Shown: positions 50,751 to 59,258 of the stretch, piece by piece | How the letters are laid out: the number at the start of each line of letters is the position of its first letter | Position numbering within the stretch: the first letter of the stretch is position 1 | DNA from: CAWEWH01 sp963812775 | Lineage (GTDB): Bacteria; Pseudomonadota; Alphaproteobacteria; Rhizobiales; Beijerinckiaceae | Assembly (NCBI GenBank): GCA_963812775.1 | Contig: CAWEWH010000007.1 | Span: forward strand, 930,001-994,000 | DNA: 64,000 nt | Direction: 5' to 3' | The notes under the pieces: generated by a model | Databases searched by the model: none | Told to the model about the DNA's origin: nothing | What the model saw: the letters and a program-made list of their open reading frames with translations, nothing else | Translations under genes and position numbers: made by a program

Positions 50751-52403
50751 ATGCTGACGCATGAGCCCCCTGACGCAGCCAGGGCGAGCGCGTCGCCTCG
50801 GCACCCGCTTCACGCCGGAGGCTTGCTCCGCAACGGCGATCTATGCGGAACCGAGCCCCCTCGCCTTCGCGTCGAGCCGCGTTTGCAGGAATTGGATATC
50901 CGCGGCAGTGACGACACCCCCGCTCCCTTGAATCCCAATTCAATCGGCAGCAACGACGCAAACCGCGATATGGAGCGGGACAAACACCATCTCGCGGTTT
51001 TGCGCCCCGAAGTTACAGCCCTCGTGAAGTCTGTGATCACCGCCACGACGAAACTTCCCGCCGTCGCACGAAACGTCGTGGAGGTTTTTGTCCCGTCTCG
51101 CGACAAGGAACCCAGTCACGACGTTGCGCTGCAGCGTCTCTGGCGCCGTGGCCTCACGTTCATCGCCGTCTTTGGCGGCACGCTGGGCTTCTGGTCGATT
51201 GCGACCACGATGTCGAGCGCCGTGATTGGTCCCGGCCAGTTCGTCGTGGATGGCAGCGTCAAGAAGGTTCAACACCCGACCGGTGGGGTTGTTAGCCAGC
51301 TGTTGGTGCGCGAAGGCGACCAAGTCTCGGAAGGCGACCTCCTCATTCGGCTGGATGAGACTGTTACCCGCGCCAATCTTCAGGTCATCTCTAGACAGCT
51401 CGACGAGCTTGTCGGCCGCAAAGCTCGACTTGAAGCCGAGCGGGACGGGCAACGCGAAATCGAAGTCCCGCCCGAATTGTCCGGTCGACTGGCTGATCCT
51501 GAAGTTACCCGCATCGTCGCCGCTGAACGCAAGCTATTCCAAGCAAGGCGATCCGCCCGTGAAGGTCATGGCGCCCAGCTCGCCAAGCGGATCGTTCAAC
51601 TTCAGAATGAGGGCCTCGGTTTGCGCTCTCAGCTGGAAGCGAATGCGGGAGAAGCGCAGCTCATTGTCGAGGAATTGAAAGGGGTCCGCGAGCTTTATGC
51701 AAAGCAGTTGATCCCCCTGGTGCGACTGAACGGGCTCGAACGCCAAGCCGTCAATCTCACAGGACAGAAGGGGCAGCTCACGGCTGCGTTCGCGCAAACG
51801 GAGGGCAAAATATCCGAGATCGAGTTGCAGATCCTGCAGATTGGCGAGGAGCTCCGTGCCGAGACCCAGAAGGAGCTGCGTGAGGTCCAGGGGAAGATCG
51901 CTGAACTGTCGGAGAGGCGCGTCGCCGCCGATGACCAGCTCAAGCGTGTCGAGCTTCGCGCTCCGAGCTCCGGCAAGGTCCATCAGCTCACCGTCCATAC
52001 GGTCGGCGGGGTCATCACGGCAGCGGAGCCCGCCATGGTCATCGTCCCGACCAAGGAAGAGCTTATCGTGGAAGCGAGGGTGACGCCGCAGGATCGAGAT
52101 CAGCTTCGACTTGGACAGCATGTGATGGTGCGCGTGCACACGACCAATCAAAGGAATACGCCGCAACTCAACGGCACTTTGACGCGCATCGCGGCCGATG
52201 TTTCCAAGGAGCCGAATACGCCGGCGCCGTTCTACGGCGTTTGGGTCAGCGTCGCGAGCGCCGAGCTCGCCCGCCTCCGGAACGTCAGCATCACGGCCGG
52301 CATGCAGGCGGACGTGTTCATCGAAGCGGGTTCTCGCTCGCCGCTCAACTACCTGCTCCGACCGCTGACCGACCAGATGTCTCGAGCATTCAGGGAGCGC
52401 TGA
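50751..52403 (+). CDS. Type I secretion periplasmic adaptor (HlyD/PrtE family)
   Basis: 550 residues as drawn. A cytoplasmic tail is followed by a transmembrane segment (LTFIAVFGGTLGFWSIATTM, near 135-155), a lipoyl half GPGQFVVDGSVKKVQHPTGG, a long coiled-coil arm (about 200-385) and the matching half VELRAPSSGKVHQLTVHTVG, then the beta-barrel. The HlyD signature (LVREGDQVSEGDLLIRLDET) is clear. The first 70 residues are Arg/Pro-rich and unusual; ATG 50970 (MERDKHH) would give a typical 477-residue adaptor. It is 135 bp after the ABC gene. No TolC gene is present, so a channel must be encoded elsewhere. Confidence 0.9.
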   Translation: MLTHEPPDAARASASPRHPLHAGGLLRNGDLCGTEPPRLRVEPRLQELDIRGSDDTPAPLNPNSIGSNDANRDMERDKHHLAVLRPEVTALVKSVITATTKLPAVARNVVEVFVPSRDKEPSHDVALQRLWRRGLTFIAVFGGTLGFWSIATTMSSAVIGPGQFVVDGSVKKVQHPTGGVVSQLLVREGDQVSEGDLLIRLDETVTRANLQVISRQLDELVGRKARLEAERDGQREIEVPPELSGRLADPEVTRIVAAERKLFQARRSAREGHGAQLAKRIVQLQNEGLGLRSQLEANAGEAQLIVEELKGVRELYAKQLIPLVRLNGLERQAVNLTGQKGQLTAAFAQTEGKISEIELQILQIGEELRAETQKELREVQGKIAELSERRVAADDQLKRVELRAPSSGKVHQLTVHTVGGVITAAEPAMVIVPTKEELIVEARVTPQDRDQLRLGQHVMVRVHTTNQRNTPQLNGTLTRIAADVSKEPNTPAPFYGVWVSVASAELARLRNVSITAGMQADVFIEAGSRSPLNYLLRPLTDQMSRAFRER

Positions 52404-52863
52404 TGACAAAAGCGGGGTCCAATTCGCGCTGGCAAATGAGCTGAGCCCGCTTGTGGACAAGGCTGCCGAGTGACCTGACCACGCGCGACGTTCTGCTTTT
52501 GGGGATGGAGCGAGCGCCAACGTAGCTTGCGGCGGGCGCGAACAGATCAGGCCGCCGGCGACCACCTCGCGTGCTGCCACCCGGCCCATGACGACAATAC
52601 GAAACGCTCTCTGGGTCGGCTTCTGACAAAATTGCAGAACTGAATAGCCGTGCACCGCCGGTCCGCCACTAGCGGAGAGGCAGACGCGCATGAGACCCTC
52701 CACCAAGGTTCGCTTTGGTCAAAGACTCGTGCAGTCCAAGGATATCGCGGGGCGCCCAGACCCCACAGCTTGCAGCCGCGCCTTTTCCGGCTAGAGAACT
52801 GAGGAGGCGTTGGCTAGTCTGTTGCAGATCGGCTGAGACCAGCTGGACAACCAAAGGGCAGTC
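52404..52863. other. Intergenic stretch
   Basis: About 460 bp with no supported gene. It contains dispersed repeat copy 2 (52462-52506). Confidence 0.4.
52462..52506. repeat. Dispersed intergenic repeat, copy 2
   Basis: Partner of 6088-6132, in the same orientation and about 46 kb away; both lie in gene gaps after a transport gene. Confidence 0.5.
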
Positions 52864-54093
52864 ATGCGCGGGCATCTTGATTTCACGCCGTTGCTGCCGA
52901 CCGGGTTGCCGGCGCCTGCTGCAAAGTGGACGGGTTCCCCGAGATACAATTTCACCGGTGGGAACAACGATCCGGACCAGGTTCCCGTCGATGGTCTCAT
53001 CAAGGCTGCCGTCGAGGTGCTCAGGCGGGAAGGTAGAACGCTCGCGAATTACGGGCTGGCAAGCGGACCCCAAGGTTACATACCGCTTCGCGAATTCATC
53101 GTCGGCAAGCTGCGACGCGACGCCGGAATCTGTTGCAGTATCGAAGACGTCCTGATCGTATCCGGCTCCCTTCAAGCGCTCGATCTTGTCAACGGCGCAC
53201 TGCTTGCTCCCGGGGATACAGTCATTGTTGAGCAAGAAACCTACCAAGGTGTCCTAACGAGGCTCTCTCGGCTTGGCGTCAAGGCAGTTGGCATCCCCCT
53301 CGACCACGATGGGATGCGTACGGACGCGCTTGCCGCGGCACTACCTGAACTCAGGGCGCGTCGCATTCAACCAAAATACATCTACACAATTCCGACCGTG
53401 CAGAATCCCACTGGCACCATCATGACGGAACAGCGGCGACAGGAACTGCTGAGCCTTTCCGAACAGCACGGCGTACCGATCTTTGAGGATGATTGCTATG
53501 CGGATCTGATTTGGGATCGCCGTCGGCCGCCGGCTCTTTATGCCCTAAGCAACAGTAGCAACGTCATCTACATTGGCTCATTCTCAAAGTCGATCGCGCC
53601 GGCTTTGCGTGTCGGATACATCGTTGCACCCTGGCAGCTGCTTTCGCATATTCTCGCTCTGAAGATTGATGCTGGTTCCGGGGCGCTTGAACAGATGGTG
53701 CTTGCCGAGTTTTGCGCGCCTCACTTTGCGGAGCATGTCCCGAGATTAACGACGAAGCTACGCGCCAAGCTGGATGTCTTGCTAAGCGCGCTGGACGAGC
53801 AGTTCGGCACGGCCGCTGAGTTCGAGGTTCCGAGGGGTGGTATTTTCCTCTGGGTGCGGCTGCCTGATGCGGTGGATACCCTGAAGTTGTACCAAGCAGC
53901 CCTGGACGCTGGCGTCGCCATAAACCCAGGGGCGGAGTGGTCGACGGACAAGACTCACAGCAAAAGCCGCATGCGTCTTTGTTTTGCGAATCCGACCGTT
54001 GCGGAGATTCGTGAAGGCATTTCCGTGCTTGCTGAGGTGTGTCGCAGGGAGTTTGGAGTGCCGGCCCGCATTGCAAATGTGGCAAAGGACTGA
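52864..54093 (+). CDS. PLP-dependent aminotransferase (fold type I, MocR/LysN-like)
   Basis: 409 residues, class I/II aminotransferase without the N-terminal GntR domain. Motifs: YNFTGGNNDPDQVPVDGLIK, YGLASGPQGYIPLREFIVGK (substrate entry), VLIVSGSLQALDLVNGALL (PLP phosphate loop), YTIPTVQNPTGTIM (Asn in N-P-T-G), FEDDCYADLIWD (Asp to pyridine N) and SFSKSIAPALRVGYIVAP (Schiff-base Lys). The C-terminal Arg that binds the substrate carboxylate is in SRMRLCFANP. This resembles 2-aminoadipate/aromatic aminotransferases. GC content is visibly lower than in the tct or lon genes, in line with transfer. Substrate unknown. Confidence 0.92.
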   Translation: MRGHLDFTPLLPTGLPAPAAKWTGSPRYNFTGGNNDPDQVPVDGLIKAAVEVLRREGRTLANYGLASGPQGYIPLREFIVGKLRRDAGICCSIEDVLIVSGSLQALDLVNGALLAPGDTVIVEQETYQGVLTRLSRLGVKAVGIPLDHDGMRTDALAAALPELRARRIQPKYIYTIPTVQNPTGTIMTEQRRQELLSLSEQHGVPIFEDDCYADLIWDRRRPPALYALSNSSNVIYIGSFSKSIAPALRVGYIVAPWQLLSHILALKIDAGSGALEQMVLAEFCAPHFAEHVPRLTTKLRAKLDVLLSALDEQFGTAAEFEVPRGGIFLWVRLPDAVDTLKLYQAALDAGVAINPGAEWSTDKTHSKSRMRLCFANPTVAEIREGISVLAEVCRREFGVPARIANVAKD

Positions 54094-54156
54094 TCGAGTG
54101 AACGCTGCGCGCTTCAGTCTCTCAAGACCTAGTGGTCCGCCAACGAGGGTGATCAA

Positions 54157-55143
54157 ATGAACAGGCGGCAGATCACTGCATTCATCGCATGGTTCCTTGC
54201 GGGATCAGCCGGAAGAGTTCGCTTCGCCTCAGCGCAAACACACAAGCGCTATCGTCTCGGTTGGCTTTCCGGCGGGCCGAGCGGGATAAGCGAAAACCTC
54301 GATTTTCTCAAGCAAACTTTGGATAAGCTAGGTTGGAGGCTTGGGGACAACCTGGAGATTGAAGAGCGCCACGCGCAGGGCGACGCTTTTCGTCTTCCTC
54401 GTTTGGCAGCAGAAATTGTTGCGACTCGTCCTGACGTAATTGGTTGCACTGGCATAACGGAAGCCAGAGCGCTTCAAGCCGAGACTGCGAAAATCCCTAT
54501 CGTGTTCATGCAAATTGCTGTTGATCCAGTCATCGCTGGTCTCGTCGAAAATATTACTCGACCGGGCCGGAACATTACAGGCTTCCTGCAAGCTCCTCAG
54601 CTTCTGTCAGGCAAGCGGTTGGAGATTATCACGGAGCTTCTGGGACGCCGGCCTCGTCGGCTGGCGTATATTCTTAACCCAACGAATGTCGGCGTGGCCC
54701 CCCTTTGGGCAGACGCAGCAGAGGCGGCTGCAGGCATGGGCGCCGACATCCAACGTGTTGAGGTCGGTGCTCAGGCAAAACTACCGGACGTCATTGCGAG
54801 CCTAAGGGACTGCGATGCCTTGATCGTGCACTATGATTTCCTGCTCGTTGGATTCCGCGAACAGCTGGCAGAGCTTGCAGCCCGCCATCGCCTACCGGTT
54901 ATGTATGAGCATCGGCTTTACGTTGTCGCAGGGGGGCTGATGTCCTACGGCCCGGATATCCGGGAGAACTATCGCAACGGTGCTTCCTACATTGACCGTC
55001 TTCTCAAGGGTGCTGATCCAAAGGATTTGCCGGTCGTGCAGGCGAGCCGGTTTGAACTTGTGGTGAACCTCAAGACTGCCCAAGCACTCGGCCTGACCCT
55101 CCCACCCGCCCTGCTCGCCCGCGCCGACGAGGTTATTGAATGA
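54157..55143 (+). CDS. PF04392-type ABC transporter substrate-binding protein
   Basis: 328 residues. N-terminus MNRRQITAFIAWFLAGSAGR is a signal peptide, followed by KRYRLGWLSGGPSGISENLD and the two-lobe periplasmic-binding fold. Family marks: RLPRLAAEIVATRPDVIGCT, GLVENITRPGRNITGFLQAP, GAQAKLPDVIASLRDCDALI, YGPDIRENYRNGASYIDRLL, LPVVQASRFELVVNLKTAQA, and C-terminus PALLARADEVIE. No permease or ATPase gene follows. It is the intact counterpart of the broken gene at 13600-14563. Its stop TGA overlaps a start-like sequence of a further copy (55140). It ends about 170 bp inside the right edge of the island. Confidence 0.9.
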   Translation: MNRRQITAFIAWFLAGSAGRVRFASAQTHKRYRLGWLSGGPSGISENLDFLKQTLDKLGWRLGDNLEIEERHAQGDAFRLPRLAAEIVATRPDVIGCTGITEARALQAETAKIPIVFMQIAVDPVIAGLVENITRPGRNITGFLQAPQLLSGKRLEIITELLGRRPRRLAYILNPTNVGVAPLWADAAEAAAGMGADIQRVEVGAQAKLPDVIASLRDCDALIVHYDFLLVGFREQLAELAARHRLPVMYEHRLYVVAGGLMSYGPDIRENYRNGASYIDRLLKGADPKDLPVVQASRFELVVNLKTAQALGLTLPPALLARADEVIE

Positions 55144-55199
55144 ACAGGCGGGAGGTCTGTTCTACCGCCGGCGGCAGCGCCGCGACGATGGCCAGAATG
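55140..55199 (+). pseudogene. Start remnant of a further PF04392-type gene
   Basis: The ATG overlapping the preceding TGA begins MNRREVCSTAGGSAATMARM, resembling the family start MNRREFI.L.GGAAA. Protein-like similarity ends there. The remnant lies between the receptor gene and tRNA-Asp, so a longer array of receptor genes may have been cut at the island edge. Confidence 0.3.
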
Positions 55200-55314
55200 A
55201 CTGAACCTCAACCATGCGATGGGCGACACGCAACGTCGCCATCTTGCGGAGCATCATGGAGGCCGGTCAGCGGGGGTGCACAAATGACCCACGCCGCGCA
55301 AGCCCTTGAAATAA

Positions 55315-55391
<77 letters not shown>

Positions 55392-55497
55392 GCATGGCGG
55401 CGCCTCATCCGCCGGGACCGGGCTGGCTTAACGGCGCCGCCGCTTGCCTGTCAAGCTGAGGCGACGCATTCGGCAACGTTCCCCGGATTGGCGACGA

Positions 55498-55782
55498 CTA
55501 AACGTCGATCATGCGGGTGATTTGCGGCCGGCCGTCGAAACAGGCGCCCATCTTCGGGCCGATCGTCTTCATGTGTTCGGTAGCTCGGTGGGCATCAAGA
55601 GCGGCCTGGTCAGCGTACCGCTCCATGAAGTGGTAGGTGAGCGGCGGTTCGCCCTTGAACAGGACATAGAGCCGGCAACCCTTCTCCTTCGCTGTGACCT
55701 CGGCCAGCAGCTGCTTGGCGGCGTCGACAAATTCCTGTTCCTTGCCGTCCTTGAGCTTGATGGTGACAAACAGGCCTATCAT
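55498..55782 (-). CDS. Antibiotic-biosynthesis-monooxygenase (ABM/YgiN-like) domain protein
   Basis: 94 residues forming one dimeric ferredoxin-like ABM domain: MIGLFVTIKLKDGKEQEFVD, LAEVTAKEKGCRLYVLFKGE, YHFMERYADQAALDAHRATE and HMKTIGPKM. The pattern E(K)GC..Y.l and E.w.s...l..H..s.h is diagnostic. Family members oxidise quinols or act as small-molecule-binding proteins. ATG 55782 follows a CGGAGGAG site. Single gene, 100 bp from tRNA-Asp. Confidence 0.88.
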   Translation of the reverse strand: MIGLFVTIKLKDGKEQEFVDAAKQLLAEVTAKEKGCRLYVLFKGEPPLTYHFMERYADQAALDAHRATEHMKTIGPKMGACFDGRPQITRMIDV

Positions 55783-55873
55783 GAGCTCCTCCGGGGATCA
55801 GGGGTTCGGAAGACCGCGTCGCCAAACCATCGCCGCGCAGGTCCGTTGACGGTTGAAGCCGATCGGATGTCCG

Positions 55874-56447
55874 CTACCGCAGCACAACCACCTTGGTGCC
55901 GATCCTCACCCGATCGTAGAGGTCGACCACATCGCGGTTGGTCATGCGGATGCAGCCCGACGACACCGCTTGGCCAATGGTCTCCGGCTCGTTGGAACCG
56001 TGGATGCGGTAGAGGCTCGATCCCAGGTAGATGGCACGGGCGCCCAGCGGATTGTCGATGCCGCCCTTCATGTAACGCGGCAAATCGGGTCGTCGCCTCA
56101 GCATCTGATCAGGCGGCGCGCCAGTCGGGCCATTCGCGCTTCAGGCTGACCGTCTTGGTGCCTCCCCACGTGAAACCGTCGCGCCCCACTCCCACCGCAT
56201 ACTGAACAGCGCGGCCGCCGCCGAGCACGTAGTAGAGCCGCCGCTGGCTGGTCGAGATCACCACCGTGCCGGGGGCGTATCTGTCGAGCCGGACCACCGC
56301 GCGCGTGGACGGGGAGCCGCCCATGCGGAAGAATTCGAACAGCCCGCTCAAGGGGTTTTGGGCCGGGGCCTGATTTCGCGCTGCCGTTGCCGGAAACGCG
56401 AACAGAAACGCACTTACAAACGCAACACCAGCAATCGCTCTGCGCAT
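55874..56447 (-). pseudogene. L,D-transpeptidase (YkuD/ErfK family), frameshifted
   Basis: Exported enzyme cross-linking peptidoglycan or attaching lipoproteins. The ATG at 56447 gives a signal peptide (MRRAIAGVAFVSAFLFAFPA). YkuD segments: TVVISTSQRRLYYVLGGGRA, YAVGVGRDGFTWGGTKTVSL, REWPDWR. The frame then slips near 56117 (one extra base); the rest, PDLPRYMKGGIDNPLGARAI, YRIHGSNEPETIGQAVSSGC and IRMTNRDVVDLYDRV, is in the next frame to 55874. The catalytic HGS...SSGCIR(M) motif is in the second part, so the enzyme is inactive if the slip is real. Reconstructed length about 190 residues, normal for the family. Confidence 0.85.
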
Positions 56448-56543
56448 GAGTTCCCCATTTCCCCCCGCCCTAGGCTCGCGCAGAGCGGGGCTCGAGGTCA
56501 AGGGAAGACTCGGGCGAAAGAGGCGAGCGCCCGTTACCGGGGC

Positions 56544-56957
56544 TTACAATTCGACCACGACGTATTGTTGGTCGACGCTCACCTGGAAGGTTTCGGCCAC
56601 ATAGGGCCCCTCCATGACGGCGCGGCCGGCCGCTACGTCAACGTCGTAGGTTTTGGTCCTGATGCGAGCGGGCTCGCAGTAGGATTTGCCCGTGCGCACG
56701 TCGAACTCCCAGCCGTGCCAGGGGCAGCGCAGGATCTCGCCGGGACGTGAATAGCGGTACTTTCCGGGTTCGTCCGCTTGCACGAGGCCGATCAGACGGC
56801 CTTCACAAAGACTGCCGCCTTGGTGGGGGCACCGGTCGAGGATGCCGAAGAACTCGCCGTTGATATTGAACACGGCGATCGGCCTGCCCGCCACTTCCAC
56901 GCGCTTGCGGCTACCGGGCGGCAGCTCGGCGAGCGCCGCCACGATGTGCTTGGCCAT
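56544..56957 (-). CDS. Rieske 2Fe-2S ferredoxin-type protein
   Basis: 137 residues with a complete Rieske cluster site: CPHQGGSLCEGR (C-x-H) and LRCPWHGWEFDVRTGKSYCE (C-x2-H). The N-terminus (AALAELPPGSRKRVEVAGRP, then IAVFNINGEFFGILDR) is typical of dioxygenase-associated ferredoxins. The start ATG (56957) overlaps the stop of the upstream amidohydrolase gene, so the two are translationally coupled. It may carry electrons to an oxygenase encoded elsewhere or have a role with the amidohydrolases; neither is shown by sequence. Confidence 0.9.
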   Translation of the reverse strand: MAKHIVAALAELPPGSRKRVEVAGRPIAVFNINGEFFGILDRCPHQGGSLCEGRLIGLVQADEPGKYRYSRPGEILRCPWHGWEFDVRTGKSYCEPARIRTKTYDVDVAAGRAVMEGPYVAETFQVSVDQQYVVVEL

Positions 56958-58069
56958 CAAGCGAGCCCATAGACCTTTGCGGCGTTGTCGAAGAAGAATT
57001 GGCGGCGCCTGACGTCGTCGAGGGGCACCGGCAGCGCACGTTCCGGATCGTCAAAATCCCAATGCGGATAATCGGTCGCGAACAGCAGACGGTCCCAACC
57101 GATCCATTCGATGCTGTCGATGAGGTGCCGCCGCGGCTCCGGCTCTTCGATGGGCTGCGTCGTCACCCACACGTGCTCACGGATGTATTCGGACGGCGGG
57201 CGCTTCACGTGAGGTAGCTCGTCCCGCATCCGAGCCCACACTTTGTCGAGCCGCCACGCGAGGGGGGCAAGCCAAGCGAAGCCGGCCTCGACGAGGATCA
57301 GCTTGAGCTGCGGGAAGCGCTCGAACACGCCCTCCATCACGACGCTCGAGAGCACCGACTGGGAGGCTTGGGCATGGCCCACCATCTCCTCGATGTAATA
57401 GGAAGGCCAGCCGCCGGCGGTGATCGGATAGCCGCCATACCCAAAGGCGTGTACCGCGACGGGCAACCCGGCATCCTGGGCCGCTTCGAAGATCGGCCAA
57501 TAGCGGCGCTGGCCGAACGGATCGCCGGTGCGGCTCAGGGTCAGCACCTGGGCGAAGTTCGGATCGCCCGCGCGGCGCGCGATCTCCGCGGCCGAAGCCA
57601 CGCCGTCCTCATAGTTGACCAGCACGGAGCCCTTGAGCCGAGGCTCCTTCGAGGTCCATTCGGCGATCTGCCAATCGTTCACTGCGGCGCATAGCGCGTT
57701 GGAGAAGTCGGCGTTTTGGATTCCCTGGCCGCTGCGCAGCGGATTGAGGATGCCGAGCTGCACATTGTATCGGTCAAGGTGCTGTGCCTGCATGAACGCC
57801 AGGTCGGACCCGGGTTTGCCGCCCCCGGGTGGATAGGTGTCGCGCCGGGAAGCGTCCGGCTGGCCCTTCGGATAGGCGGGGCCGCTCAGGAAGCCCTGGC
57901 GAGCGACGGTGCCGTAGGTCTCGAAATGCCGTTGCCAGCGGGTTTCGAGGAAAGGGTAGAAGTCTTTCTCGATGGATTTGACCGCCGGGTGGATGTCGCA
58001 GTCGGCAATCGCCGTCTTCGAGGCAGTCGGTGCGGACGTGAGTTTCCGGTCGCGAACTTGGACGTTCAT
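56957..58069 (-). CDS. Amidohydrolase family protein (ACMSD-like)
   Basis: 370 residues, TIM-barrel metal-dependent hydrolase or decarboxylase of the Amidohydro_2 type. Metal-binding DCDIHP is at the N-terminus (about residues 24-29); VHAFGYGGY supplies a barrel His; LVEAGFAWLAPLAWRLDKVW and DRLLFATDYPHWDFDDP complete the family pattern with the late Asp. Typical reactions are decarboxylation or hydrolysis of aromatic ring-cleavage products. It overlaps the upstream paralogue by 4 bp and the Rieske gene downstream, an operon of three. Confidence 0.9.
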   Translation of the reverse strand: MNVQVRDRKLTSAPTASKTAIADCDIHPAVKSIEKDFYPFLETRWQRHFETYGTVARQGFLSGPAYPKGQPDASRRDTYPPGGGKPGSDLAFMQAQHLDRYNVQLGILNPLRSGQGIQNADFSNALCAAVNDWQIAEWTSKEPRLKGSVLVNYEDGVASAAEIARRAGDPNFAQVLTLSRTGDPFGQRRYWPIFEAAQDAGLPVAVHAFGYGGYPITAGGWPSYYIEEMVGHAQASQSVLSSVVMEGVFERFPQLKLILVEAGFAWLAPLAWRLDKVWARMRDELPHVKRPPSEYIREHVWVTTQPIEEPEPRRHLIDSIEWIGWDRLLFATDYPHWDFDDPERALPVPLDDVRRRQFFFDNAAKVYGLA

Positions 58070-59172
58070 GACACCGTCTCCACGTTGAGCCGTCCATAGG
58101 TGGCGGCTGGATTCTCTACCATGATCTTGCGCTTGAGTGCCTCCGGCAAGCCCTTCGGCAGCACATCCATGCCGTCAAATTGCCAGTGGGGGTAGTCGGT
58201 CGAGAACAGGATCAATTCGTCCGATCCGAGGTGCTCGAAGAGCCTCGTGAGCTGTTCCGCCTCCGGGGGCGCATCGACCGGCTGCAACGTCAGCCGCACG
58301 CGCTCGCGGACGATATCGATAGGTGGCCGGTCAACCCAGGGGATCTCCATGCGCAGGCCCCGCCAATACTTCGTCAGGCGCCACAAATAGGCGGCGAGCC
58401 AGGTGAAACCCGAACTCGATAAGCACAACGCGCAGGTCCGGGAATTTGTTGAAGACCCCCTCACATACAAGGCTGGTGAGGGCCGACTGGAATGCAGTGG
58501 CTTGCGACGCATAGTCCTCGCTAAGATAACTTGGCCAGCCAACCGGTGTCACCGGATGCCGGTAGCTCGAACCGGCATGAATGCCGATCGGCAGTTTGAG
58601 CCGCTGTGCGGTCTCGTAGATGGGCCAATGCTGCCGCCGGCCGAGCGGCGTCTCGCCCGACACCATGAGCAAGACCTGCACGAAGCGCCGGTCGGAGGCG
58701 CAGCGCTCGATCTCGGCGACGGCGAGTTCGGGGCTCTGCACCGGCACGACGATAGAGGCGGCGAGCCGTCCGTCGCTGTCGAGCCATTCGCGACGCACCC
58801 ACTCGTTGATCGCACGGCAGAAGCCCGCCCCCATATCCTCGCTGAAGATGAGATGGGCGCCATAGAGCGGGTTCAGGATGCCGCGCGCCAGGCCGAAAGC
58901 ATCGAGCGCCTCCCGCCCCATCGCCTCGACGTTCCATACCGGCTTTGCCCCCCTTGCGGCGCCAGTCAGGTCGCGACGAGAGCGGTGCATTGAGCGGATA
59001 GCCGATCGAGTTCCAGCTCATGCACGCCGCGCTGGACTACCATGTCCCGCCAATGGTCCTCCAGGTAAGGCAAAAGCGCCCGAAGATTGGGAACGACGGG
59101 ATGCAGATCGCAATCGATGGCACCCGCTTCGGTTTGCCCACGCGACGGCGGCCGGGCGTCCGTAATGTCCAT
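58066..59172 (-). pseudogene. Second amidohydrolase (ACMSD-like), three frameshifts
   Basis: Paralogue of the following gene, reconstructed across frames. ATG 59172 begins MDITDARPPSRGQTEAGAID with CDLHP. Slips occur near 59018 (into NSIGYPLNAPLSSRPDW), near 58950 at a run of six C (into WNVEAMGREALDAFGLARGI) and near 58408 (into FTWLAAYLWRLTKYWRGLRM, then FSTDYPHWQFDGMDVLP). All expected parts, including the N-terminal metal motif, the barrel His in IGIHAGSSYRHP and the final FSTDYPHW, are present in order, but no intact protein can be made. Stop at 58066 overlaps the next start by 4 bp. Confidence 0.82.
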
Positions 59173-59258
59173 TTCACGGCCTCGGACGGCGATGGCGCTG
59201 CTTGCGCTGCCTTGGCGCTACACTACAACACGCCGCGAGCAGAAACACGGGGTCAGCT

